DNA of 64,000 bases, from contig NC_084938.1 of NCBI RefSeq assembly GCF_958298935.1, positions 27,137,501 to 27,201,500 on the forward strand, written 5' to 3'. The stretch is from Phragmites australis. Taxonomy: Eukaryota > Streptophyta > Magnoliopsida > Poales > Poaceae. Shown here in pieces: positions 46,729 through 57,276 of the stretch. Within the stretch, counting starts at the first letter, position 1, and the number at the start of each line of letters is the position of its first letter. A program made the position numbers and the translations under genes. The notes under the pieces are model-generated. The model was not told the DNA's origin, ran no database searches, and worked only from the letters and a program-made list of their open reading frames with translations.

Positions 46729-47880
46729 TGTAACGAAAATAGTTCTATTAAATTATGATTGTGATTTTGATGATTAATGATAATATAGTCATTGGGACTA
46801 ACATGTTTGTCAAAAATATATGTTAGTTGGTCTCATAAATGCAATACATGAAGAAGCCATCGAAATCGGGACAAAGTTTGGTTGAATTGTAAAAAGTTTC
46901 AGGAGAAATGACTACACCGGATGGTCCGGTGCTCCACGTATTTGCACTCATCGGAACATCTCTGTCAAAGGGGGACAGAGGCATGAAAGCTTCACCGGAT
47001 AGTTTGATGATTGATTTGAACACACCGGAGGCAAGCACCAGAGCATTGTTGAAAAAAGGGATAATATAGTGATCTCACCGGAAGGTCCAGTGCTCTGAAG
47101 ATGAGCACACCGGAGCATATTTTCCAGAAAGGGTTGCATTTGGCTCGGATGGTTGAGGATTGCTCACCAGATAGTCCGGTGATGATGTGATAAGCACCGA
47201 AGAAGGCACCAGAGCAATTTATACAGAGAAGATGTTGGCTCGGATGGCTAAGGTATACTTATCGGAAAGTTCGGTGATGAAGATGGAGTATACATTGGAG
47301 TGTCCGGTGTTCACAGATGCTTGAGTGGAGGTTGCAACGGCTAGTTTATGAGGAAGTACTCACCGGATGATCCGGTGTTAGTACCATTGTCAACGCCGAA
47401 TCATCCAGTATTAACAGTAAGGTTGAGTCGTTGAGTTAATGATTAGTACATGAGTTTGAGGCTATAAATACCCCTCCACTCAGTCATTTGAAGGTTGACA
47501 TGCAGCTGGAGTCCTGAGAAGTTTATGTACACTTGAGAAGATATCCAAGCCACCAAAGTATTTAAAGTGATCATCCAAGACGATTAAGCACGAGATTAGT
47601 GAGTGATTAATGCTTATAGACCTAGATAGTGAGTTGCTAGGTGATTGCTGCTTAGAGAGTGGATCAAGGAGTGATCTAACAGTGTATCTCTTGGCACGTA
47701 AGCACCTTGGAGTTTTGTTGACTCGTCAGCAAGCTTGTTGACCCTCTGACTTGGTGTGGAGCAGCGGCAAGGCGATTGTGCGAGGACGCGGAAACTCTTG
47801 CCTTTGTGACTCAAGCTCCGAAGTGATCATGACGGCAAGAAACCAGAAGAAAGACTAGTGGTGAGACCTTATCTTGATGT
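46729..47880 (+). mobile_element. LTR-like sequence with ACCGG/CCGGT repeats (LTR retrotransposon fragment)
   Basis: It begins near TGTAACGAAAATAG and passes through GATTAATGATAATATAGTCATTGGGAC, a pattern I associate with the start of certain grass LTRs. It contains about ten CACCGGA..TCCGGTG-type half-palindromes (46915-47410). A TATA-like GGCTATAAATACCCC follows at 47459-47473, then a transcribed-leader-like stretch to about 47880. Orientation is therefore plus. No internal gag or pol follows; a LINE relic on the opposite strand begins within about 110 bases. Exact ends were not determined. Confidence 0.5.
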
Positions 47881-47989
47881 ATTAGACCATCAACCCATGA
47901 TACCATAGTAAGGATATATAGCATCAAAGTTTCTTAATCTATTTTGACTAGTGAAATAAGGCTTAATTTGATTGTTTAGCTTGACACTC

Positions 47990-48545
47990 AAAGTTCCACC
48001 TTTTACATCGTTCTTAATCTATTCTATCTATTTTTCACTGAAGCCTCTCATATCTAAGCATTGAAAAAGGAAATCCTAGTTAAACTTAGTATATGCTTTC
48101 TCAAAGTCTAATTTCAACACTATACCAATTTGATGGCTCCACTCCATCCATAATATTTCTAGTTTTGATAAAAGCATTTTGGCACTTATGTATGAGTTTA
48201 TCCATATAGGGCTCAATTCTTAGAGTTAAAACTTTAATAATCCATTTGTAAGAATAGTTCAGCAAATAAATAGGTCTATATTGTTGAATTCTTCAGCATC
48301 TTAAACTACAGGTAAAAAGATGATCATCCCATAGTTCAGTCTGCTGATATCAATTTCTCCCTCATGAAACTTTTGAAAAAGAATCAAAAAGTCACTTTTA
48401 ATAACCTCCCAACAGTATTAAAAGAATTCAGTAGGAAACCATAAGGACCATCTGCTTTATTAGGCTCCTCTTGAGATAAGACATGTTTGATTTCCTCTTT
48501 AACAAATGGTCTATCCAGGTCAGCATTATCACTGTTATTTAACTT
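47990..48545 (-). pseudogene. LINE (non-LTR retrotransposon) reverse-transcriptase relic
   Basis: Reading the minus strand from 48540 gives LDRPFVKEEIKHVLSQEEPNKADGP-YGF in frame. This matches the LINE RT start, whose usual form is PNKAPGPDGF. It is followed by WEVIKSDFLILFQKFHE and EIDISRLNYGMIIFLP. Further on, shifted frames carry VLKLDFEKAYTKFN and FLFQCLDMRGFSEK. Several stops and at least two frameshifts break it. Only the N-terminal half of the RT domain survives; the YADD region is missing. Confidence 0.8.
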
Positions 48546-50958
48546 CTCTTGACCAAACTAATCGAGGAGGGGGGGGGGGGGGTTTAGGGGCCAATAGACG
48601 GCTCAGGAGCATCTACGCGGTGAGGTGAATGTTACATAGTGGTTGGCCTGTCGGATCCGGATCCCCTAACACCAACATCACGGTGATTTCATCGTTGATG
48701 CATGGATTTGGCTCCATGCATTAGCAATGGCACACGACGTCAAGGTATCCTTGTCCTAACCTGTCCGGGACGGTTTCGTCGAAGGCCGACAGTATGAGGG
48801 GATGGTAGCGGACGGCGGGGCTCGATGCGCCTGTGGTTGTGTGCCTTTGGAGGGAGCGAGGAGGTTTGGGGAAGATAAAAGGAAGGTCAAGGAAGCTCAC
48901 CGTGAGGTCGACGGGGAGGGGAGAGCACCGGAGAGGGGGAATTGGTGGCGGCGGCCAGATTTGGGGAGGAAAAGCAGAGGAGGCAACGGTGGTGGAAATT
49001 AGTGGGGAGAAGGGGAGAGAGAGGTGGTGTTATGGTGCAGTGAGGTGGATTTATGGGGGCGCGGCGTCGATTCCGTGAGAAAAATCTCGCCGGCACTGAC
49101 ATGACTCCACAGCGGGATGGCCATGTTCGCGTGACACGACCTCTAGGCCCTCGATCAGGAGGATCCTGCTGGCTACATGCGCCGCATTGCGGGTGCCGGC
49201 TCATAGCTGTGCATTCGATCGAGACATGCAGGAAGCAGAAGCAGATAGGCGATCAAACAGAGTCAAAACGGAGCAGAGCGTGCTCAGGATTGTTCATGGC
49301 TGCGCGTGCTCAGCATTCATCACAGCGGCGGTGCTTTCCCGTTCGTCTTTGGCGCCGGATCATCGGCTTATCAGGTACACGCACACTTCTCAACTTTCTC
49401 TTCTGCAATAGTGGTGCTTGCCTGTAATGTAGTAAGAACGTTTGATCATAGTACACATTCAGTTTGACATCACTAGAACTCATAAGTGACCCTAGCTTCA
49501 ACCGACAAAGGAAGAGAGGTTGTTTTTGACACAACCAGACTCAACCGGACCAAATCCTAAAGACCATGTTTGGATCTATCCAAACACCTCCAAGGATTCC
49601 AATCCAAACCACTCCTGCCCAAACAAGTCCAAAGACTGTTGTTTCGCATATAAAAGAAAAAGGATCAGGAATCAACCAAACAATATACCTAAATCCAGTC
49701 TCTTTTTTTCGTGTAAACTACATTCCCCACAGAAACCTTATGGAGACAAGCAAATATGATTAGGGCTCAACCCGCTAGGGCATGTAAGATGCTAGGCTAC
49801 TTACTACACAAAGACCAAAACCAGAACAAAGTCAATCGTTACTTTAGGGAAATGATCCCCTGACTTGCTGAAGCAAAGTCACAGATAAACAGTAATGTGA
49901 ATAGTATTTTGTGAGATGAGGTACAGTATTTTGCAGTAAAAAGCTACAGCATGGGTACAATATTTTGCAGTAAAAAAACTGCAGCACTGGTACTGGGCGC
50001 AGGGATACTGTGTGAAACTTACTGTAGATAAATTACTGTAGCATTTCTGTAGATTACTATTGTACTGAATCTTGATCATCCATTTCTAATCGAACTGCTC
50101 ACATCAAAGCTAAAGTCACGGTACTGTTTCTCCGTAATTTTGCTTAACAAAGTCAGAGAATCCATTTCCTACTCTGAGGGATGGAGCAGATAGAACGATA
50201 TATTGTACTTACCCTTTTTTAATTATCTCTAGCAGTTACTTTAAAAATTCATTTTCTATAATACTATTATAACATTATCTAACACTATTATAGTATTATC
50301 TATTTTTTATCTTTGACAGTTAACATATTTTCTATCTTATATCACTCTACTCCTCCTTTTAGACTCATAGTCATCCTATATAAATAGTATTACGGAACCA
50401 ATAAATAGTGTTATGAGTACCCAAATTTGGAGTATACAGTCCTCTCCTCATATCACTGTAGCGCTCGATACTGACTGTTGTTGTCCCTCTAATCTGTCGG
50501 TATCGAGTGCTACAATGCTCTAATAGTGATGCGGTAGCTGCTAGAGATAAGCAATGTGATGATGGTGGTGAAGAGTAGATGGAGTCTAGCAATGCGATGA
50601 TGGTGGTGAAGAGTAGATGGAGGTAGACCTTAGCAACTTGGCCCGGCTCGGCCAGAACGCGCTCAGGTCTCACCAAACGCGCTGGAGGAAACCTACACAT
50701 CTTTTTGAGGGTGGTGAGCACTAGCAGGCTGCAGCTGCTCGAGTCCACCAAACTGTCAGGAAGGCGGGAGAAGAGAAGAAAAGGCCAAAGCTGGAGCGCT
50801 ACGCAATGGAGAGCTGGGATTCATCCTAAGGTGGAAGCTATGAACATCGGAAGGATGCTACTTTCCAATTCATTGTCGGCTACTGTACCATTAATTTCTT
50901 AGTTGAACTCAGCTTTCATTCATGTCCTCAGTCTATAGAAGGCTCGATTGGAGACTAA
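48546..50958. other. Intergenic DNA with poly-G run, GC-rich block and short tandem repeat
   Basis: A run of 14 G lies at 48569-48582. A purine-rich GC block follows (48790-49080) with open frames on both strands but no known domain. Two 38-bp direct repeats at 50550-50587 and 50588-50625 contain GATGATGGTGGTGAAGAGTA. The segment 50225-50310 belongs to the same dispersed repeat as 27055-27120. Confidence 0.4.
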
Positions 50959-51122
50959 GGTTCTATTTGTTCGTTCTTGAATTGTGGATTTTGGATTACG
51001 ATTTCTGCAAATAAACGATCAGATTTTATAAGTGAATTCTATGAATATATACTTAGACACAATCCATTCAAGTTGAGCTTCTACGATCCACAATTCATAA
51101 TACAGGGGAAACAAACATAGCC
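50959..51122. mobile_element. Tourist-like MITE, 164 bp, TAA target duplication
   Basis: The ends GGTTCTATTTGTTCG and GGGGAAACAAACATAGCC are imperfect inverted repeats, flanked by TAA at 50956-50958 and 51123-51125. An inner palindrome pairs GAATTGTGGATT with ATCCACAATTC. Confidence 0.65.
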
Positions 51123-51125
51123 TAA

Positions 51126-51705
51126 TTTCAGCTGGCAGGTTTTCCGGTTCCTGTCACAAACATGCCCCAACTTGGCAACCAACCAGACATATTTATCAAA
51201 ACGAAACAGATGAGGATGCAACAAGTGAAGCTAAAAAAAAATAGCACCGTGAATATAGTGTGCAGGGGGATGAGTAATCATGCACACAAATTTGGGCAAC
51301 ATCTGTAGTTTGTGTAGTTACATCATCAAGCTACTGTGTTGATGCATCATTCAGAAATGCACGATTTGGGAGATGGAGAAAGAACTGCGCAAATGAATCA
51401 CTGCCTTGTTCGTAGCTGCACTCTTTGCTGTTTTGTCCTAGCTACCAGAGATACAGTTTGGCTCATGTTTCCAAGTAGTTCTGCTCAAGGCAACATACTA
51501 GGTAGGATAAACTACAGCCCTCAATGACACCTAAGGGCTGCTGGACGGAAAGCCCTAAAATACCGGCGGCAAAACGTCATTCAAGTCCCTTAAACGACCA
51601 GATTTCGATGCTGCAACGTCTTCTTCCATCTGTTTCTTGAGTCTAGAATCAGACAATTTCAACTAATTTAGAGATATACACAACAATAGGAGAAGCCTTC
51701 ACAGA
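51126..51705. other. Downstream flank and 3' UTR of the RING gene
   Basis: No separate gene. The part nearest 51705 is probably the 3' UTR of the minus-strand RFI2-like gene. Confidence 0.45.
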
Positions 51706-54700
51706 TCACAAGAATGGCGGCATCCTCTGGGGAGGCACAGGCTGGGGCATCTGCTCGCCAGTAGGCCTTCGAGTAAAAGTTCCATGTGCATGGTTCTGGA
51801 TAGGATTGAAGGTGTCCCCCCACCAGTGAGAGTCGCCCTCAGCATGGATCCAAGGGAATGGGGCAAAGCCCTCCCGTCCCAACGCATATGGTCGATCCAC
51901 GGGTGTAGAGATGCCCTCTGCATCAGGAACGCTCCTGTTGATAGCTCCAGGGGCCGAAAATTCATGAGGCCCTCCAATCTCAGACGAAGATGATGCTGCA
52001 ATGAAAGATGTAATTGCCAAGGCCCTCGGCCTAACCCTTCTAGTGGTAGGAGGGAATGGGCTGCTCTGCATAGAGTGCATCGACTGTTGGTACATATGAC
52101 CTCTTGCACCATGACCATGGCCTCTAGTCTCTGCCACGACAGCTGAAACTGACCCTAATGGTGCCACCAAATTGCTTCCATTGCGAGGTGTTGGCCTGTA
52201 GTTTTTTGACATTGTAAGAGCTCAGAAAGTATGTGGTTTAACAAAGAGAACAAAAGAGGGAACTGAAAATCCGCATGATTTTTAGCAATCAATATTTACT
52301 ATGCTTTCCAAATAGCCAATTCAACCCATCAAGCAAATCAAAATTTAAGGTTTTCAGGGTTTGTAGTTGAACAACTTCAGGAATATTTAGGTTGCTGAAG
52401 CTATTAGGCACCACCTATCTGGAGTGGAGTGTATGTACTTTTGAGCATAAAATGGGGTCTATGTAGAAATATTAAATGATATAAACCTACTTAGAATCAG
52501 ATTCATGAATTAGGCATACCTATGGATTAGGGGATGATGATGTGGATACGATCTGGATCTCTGTTGGCTGCTGCTGTCATATCTCGGTAGTCCTATACCA
52601 AATGGAGTCATAGAATGATCAGGAATTCCTGATACATGAAGATTACTCAAATATCGGTGCTCACTGTTGTGATTCCTTGACTCGGTCGCAGGGAAAATTT
52701 GAGCATTGCTCAAATCAGGAGTTGCATGGCCTTCCAAGCCAGTTGAATGCCGATGAAATGAAGTGCTTTCAGCACCAGAATTAGAAGTAGAAGGCACATG
52801 GACAGGATGGAGAAAACCACGCAGGGCAAGATACGAACAAACAAGTGAACTGCTTGCAGCACTCGAGTGATCTCCAACTGTGTGATCTTCATAAAAGAGA
52901 AATAGCAATTCAGTAAACAAGATAGAAGTTTAAGAGGTTGAAGTTTAGGTTGAAACGCTTACAGGAAGTTGGCTCAGCTTCACGCTCCCTGCAAAAGAAA
53001 AGATAACTTAAATTCAGAACTTGAATAATTGAAACATGTCTTTTTAAGAACCTGAGGTTCCATGTATGGTATGTCCATGAAATAAAAAAGAATAGTTTTG
53101 GCAAAACACATCTCTCCAGTATTAACAGCTAATTGTCACACACAAGCCAACAAAATGGCAATGCAAAAAGCAGTCGAGACAAAAATCATGACATCAGACT
53201 TAACTACCACCTCACTGAAGATTAATATTAAGCATCTACTCATTGGAAATAAAGATCCAAACCATGGTATGTATTCATAAAAGGTATGCTTAATGGACTG
53301 GAAACTCCAAATCTACTAAGGGACTTGTAATACGGCTAGCTTAATGCATTAAACATCAACATGTACTATGAATGACAGTATCAAAGGAATTAATCTATAG
53401 TTCATATGTTGTGTCTTTCGGATAGTAGGTTTTTGGAAGACAAGTCGAATTCGTAATTTCATATTGCAGTTTTCGGCTTTTAATTGCTGCTTTTTGATAA
53501 TTAAGAGTATTTAGAATGGAGGCAATACCATTATCAATTCAATAAACCAACATCGATATATCTATTGACATGCCATAAGACAAAACAGGCACTCTTTTTT
53601 TTCGATGGAGGGGGAGACGCCCCACCACATTTTTATAAGAAGAAGGTGCGACGCACGGATTCGAGCCCGGGCGGGTGAGGCCACAGCAGCGGGCGCTCCA
53701 ACCACCGAGCTACAGCAGGTACTCTCTTTTGAGAGTATGGAAGAGCAGATCCCCATTCTTGATTCTCAATCAATAAAAACAAGTTATAAAACCCATCCAA
53801 ACCAAGGTAAGGAGAAGTACTTACTGAAACACGGACGTTGGCTGAGTGAATCCACTAAAGGGGCACCATTGAAATCCAAATGGCTGTGAACACATCAAAC
53901 AGGATAATGAGAAATAGGAGAGAGGTCAAATGATGTCAGACAATGATGATTTACCAAAACTGAAGACTACATTCTCTAATGGCATATTCAATACAAGTCA
54001 CAAAAACATAGTAAGACAGCACCACATATAACATCTGCTCTAGTGCATATACTATACAAACTAATAGAACATGACCATTCATGAAGCAAATTCAACCAAA
54101 AAACATGTTAATACTTTTATGACCTAAATCCGTATTTACTCTCAGGTGAGCACTTACAAGCTCAGAGGTGATATCATAGGTGTCACCAGTCACCCAGCCA
54201 CCCATATCAATATCAGGAGAAGGGCGATGTCCGCTTGCATAAAGCCAACGACCTTTCTCAATCTTCCGACAATTAGGGCATTGCATTGCTCCTTTTGCAT
54301 TGAATGCGGATCCAATACAGTCTAGCAGGAAAAACTTGTTTAGTTCAGCATTCTGCGTAAGATGTCATAATGTATTTTCACGCATACATTCACATGCACA
54401 TAGTGGGATGAAGAGATGTAGGGACGTTCTTGGAGATTAAAAAAACTGATGATGCAACAGCAAAATTGTGCAGGTGGTCTTCAACTAAACTTAGGTGCTC
54501 GACGAAAATTCTAAAGTATGATTCAATGGTTTCTTTTGGAAGTCAGTTCAAAATATTCACTTGCAACTACATTATGTGGAGTTGTGGTTGATGTTTGAAG
54601 ATGAGCAGGTTAATTCAATTACAAATATAGAAATGTGCTCTGCATGTATACTTCATCTGGGTAAAACTACAAGATTAATCAACTAATCACAAAAATTTGA

Positions 54701-55840
54701 GAAAATCTTGAATTTGGTGTCTATAAATTCTAACTGAGAATTAATATTTACAACTTCTAATACCTAAACTCAATATGTTACTTCATTGTTTGATCAATCT
54801 TTCTAACAAATTCACAACGCATGGTAGGTCATACTATAAATTGTCAAATCAAATGACTTGCATAGGACACACACCCATCATCTGTATAAAGTTCAGTATC
54901 ACAATGCAACGGTTTAGATCGATTAAAAAGCAAACATAAAACTAAAGAATAAAGAATCAAAGAAGTAATTAACAGATAAGACAGCAGTAAAACACTCAAG
55001 GACCACTTGTGATTAGAACCACTGCCACATCAGTTTTTAATTCACGGAAAACAAGGTGAAACGCCTTAATGTTGATCAAAGAACCACCTCAAACATGCAA
55101 AAGGCGATGATCAATTAACGAGGCCCCCATTTTTTCAAGATACACACGGTATATAACACAACGAATACATGGATCGAATTGGAACAATAAGCACCAAGCT
55201 AGCATATTTGCAGCAAAGGCTGTCCAATGAACGTCTCAAGCTATCACCACAGATCCTTCTTTTTTTTCATGTTAAAAGGAAAAGCCACTGTAGACCTAAC
55301 TACTACGCTAAATTGCCTCGATCCTCTAGGCAAGTGCAAGTTAACCAACCCAATTTACCACTGAATCCAAGCTTAAAATTACCAATTCACTAGTTCAGAC
55401 CCCAGGTTCCAACCCCACAAGCGCAACACTGTTACTTCAACACACGCAGTTCCACCCCACCATCATCATCATAATCCTCATCAATTCATCATCGGAACAT
55501 GCATGTACATATGCATCTCTCGTAATTCAAGTCTCAACCACAAAGATCACCATATCAAATCCTTAAATCTACCCGCAAAAATTCCTCCTTTGCGTCAAAT
55601 TACGCCCGTAGTGTACAATATATGGACGAACGCGACCATCCCACACAAATCCGGTTGATCATAAATCGCAGCGTGGCAGAGATGCAAGGGAATATGACCT
55701 AGGTGGAACTCGTGGCCACATTGCAGCTTGGCGACGGACCTAGCCCCGCCACGGCCGAGCACCGGATCCAGGCAGATGGAGCACGCCCCGCCCCCGCCCG
55801 CCTCTGCCGGCGAAGCCGGCGACGACCTCTCCAGATCCAT
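51706..55840 (-). CDS. RING-type E3 ubiquitin ligase, RFI2-like
   Basis: Six exons on the minus strand give 415 residues: 55840-55699, 54321-54158, 53883-53825, 52988-52963, 52886-52520 and 52195-51706. All introns are GT-AG and phases agree. The RING-H2 finger spans residues 20-65: C20/C23, C41/H43, H46/C49, C62/C65 (CSICLDPV, CGHEFHLDCIGSAFNAKG, CPNCR). It is followed by KIEKGRWLYASG and PFGFQWCPFSGFTQ, blocks conserved in RFI2 proteins. The C-terminal half is low-complexity with histidine, serine and a GHGHGARGHMYQQSMHSM segment. In Arabidopsis, RFI2 is a nuclear RING protein affecting red/far-red responses and flowering through CONSTANS. Exon 4 is only 26 bases. The exon 5 acceptor (GAAG before ATCACAC) is the least certain junction. 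Intron 3 contains a SINE. Confidence 0.9.
53597..53716 (-). mobile_element. tRNA-derived SINE in intron 3 of the RFI2-like gene
   Basis: On the minus strand it begins CTGCTGTAGCTCGGTGGTTG, which contains a pol III A box (TAGCTCGGTGGTTGGAGC, 53712-53695). A B box GGCTCGAATCC follows at 53667-53657, then a short A-rich tail at the 53597 end. Similar segments AGGCACTCTTTT (53587 on) and AGGTACTCTCTTTT (53717 on) flank it and look like a slightly diverged target duplication. It lies in the same orientation as the host gene and does not overlap any exon. Confidence 0.75.
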
Positions 55841-56056
55841 CGTCTCCCCGCGGCACGCCCCCTGCTCCGCCTGCCTCTCTCGCAACAGAGGCGCTCGTGG
55901 GGGCGTGAGCTCGCAGGGGAGGGAGAGGCCGAGAGGGGGAGAGAGGGGAGAGGGGTGGGAGAGAGAGAAATGAGGAGGGCGTCTCCAAATGGAATGGTAA
56001 GGAAGGGGAGGAGAAGACGGAGAAATACAATTTAAAAAATCGGTTAATAATAATTG

Positions 56057-56065
56057 TATTTTATA
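56057..56065 (-). promoter_or_regulatory. Possible TATA box of the RFI2-like gene
   Basis: TATAAAATA on the minus strand, about 220 bases upstream of the ATG at 55840. Transcription would start near 56030, leaving a purine/pyrimidine-biased leader (CTCTCTC-rich on the sense strand). Confidence 0.35.
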
Positions 56066-56872
56066 TTTAATAGTTATGTATTCGTGTATTGCAATGGGAG
56101 TTATAAAAATTTTATTAAGAAAATCTTAAAAAACAAAAAAAATAAAAATAAAAACATGGGACTCATCACGTGGGTACGGTACTCTTTTATTATTTTTAAG
56201 TAGTAGTACCAGTAGATTTAACTTCTTTTTTTGCATATTTTTGTTGCATGTCATGTTAGTGCGTAATAGTGTTGTAGTATTTTTACTGTGACGATAGGTG
56301 CGATTCCTTGTTTTAGTAACGGCTTTATTTTTAGGTTTGTGCTGAAAATAACTACGCACTTGTTAAGACGAATACACACTATATTACTTGTTTCGGGGAA
56401 AAATAGCTTCTACTTAAAATTACTTGTTTTGAAAAAAAAATAGTTTCTACTTGAAATTGTATTCGACGTGGCCATTTTGTGTGCGATATGATAGCTAGTG
56501 CGCCTAGCGATTAGCGAAACACGTATAGTACAATCTCAAACACCAACCAACGTATGATCCATAATAATGAATATCGCATAGTGTTTGCAAGTGTTTTCAT
56601 TATCAAAATCTCCGGTTTATGCAAAGCAACTGCAGCTAGACAGCAGGACAAAAAATTGTCAAGTTATACAATGAAGGGTTGGATTAGAGTTGCCAGTAGT
56701 TGCATCTGTAATTTGTAATAGTTACTTTACTGCAGAGCATTTTTCTTTTGGAATTTCGGATTTATAGGTCGTAAATAAATAGAAGAATTTTGGAAGGAGT
56801 CACTCTGTCCAATCAGATCCTAGGTAATCAGCCTAGAGCAAATTAATTAAATTACTCCGGTGCAAAGACCAG
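56066..56872. other. Intergenic AT-rich DNA between the RFI2-like and DUF761 genes
   Basis: No gene, hairpin or transposon end recognised. Confidence 0.5.
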
Positions 56873-57180
56873 CTAATGGAGACCGTCACTGGCTAAAAGC
56901 TCCGGCTGCGCGCTAATCCGACGGCAGACCCTCGTAATGAACATGTTAGTGGCCTGGTCGATCTCGTCCTCGATCCTGAACTCCCGCCCATCGCCCTCCC
57001 GTCGGCTCCTGATAACGTCGATCACCGACGGCTCGTCGACGTCCAACTCGACGGCGTGGTGCTCGTCGTCGTCGAACTGCGAGTGTAGTGTGAGTGTCCA
57101 GTCAGGGTAGCCTCCATCGCCATCATCATCGACTTCTTGGAACAAGCTGACCAGATCGGGGAAGAGGTGTTGTGTGTTGG
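56873..57180 (-). CDS. Probable DUF761-domain protein, 5' end unresolved
   Basis: A minus frame ending at TGA/56873 encodes an acidic protein whose C-terminus reads VDEPSVIDVIRSRRE, then EFRIEDEIDQATNMFITRVC. The E-I-D-x-A-x-x-F-I pattern near the C-terminus is the DUF761 motif of plant proteins of unknown role (often named cotton fibre proteins). No in-frame ATG is visible ahead of the conserved part. The open frame runs upstream through FPDLVSLFQEVDDDGDGG, so the start lies in an unseen exon, or the copy has lost it. Codon use is GC-rich in the third position, as expected for an expressed grass gene. The call as a living gene is moderate; a truncated copy is equally possible. Confidence 0.5.
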
Positions 57181-57276
57181 TCGGTTGTTTTCTTTCTTGG
57201 TGATAGAATCTGCTCGTAGAAGAGGTGATGTGTGTTGGTCGGCTATTCTTTTGCTTGGTGATGAAGTCCGGCCGGC
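57161..57276. repeat. Tandem direct repeat, two 58-bp units
   Basis: GAAGAGGTG(T/A)TGTGTGTTGGTCGG starts at 57161 and again at 57219. The two units agree apart from scattered substitutions. It overlaps the 5' part of the DUF761 frame. Confidence 0.8.

Noticed and set aside
48802..49427. Open frames of 66-124 codons in purine-rich GC DNA
   Set aside because: Gly/Arg/Glu-rich on one strand and Pro-rich on the other, without conserved motifs or splice signals.
53641..53720. tRNA gene candidate in the RFI2 intron
   Set aside because: A and B boxes are present but there is no cloverleaf or acceptor stem, and an A-rich tail and flanking duplication follow. It is a SINE.
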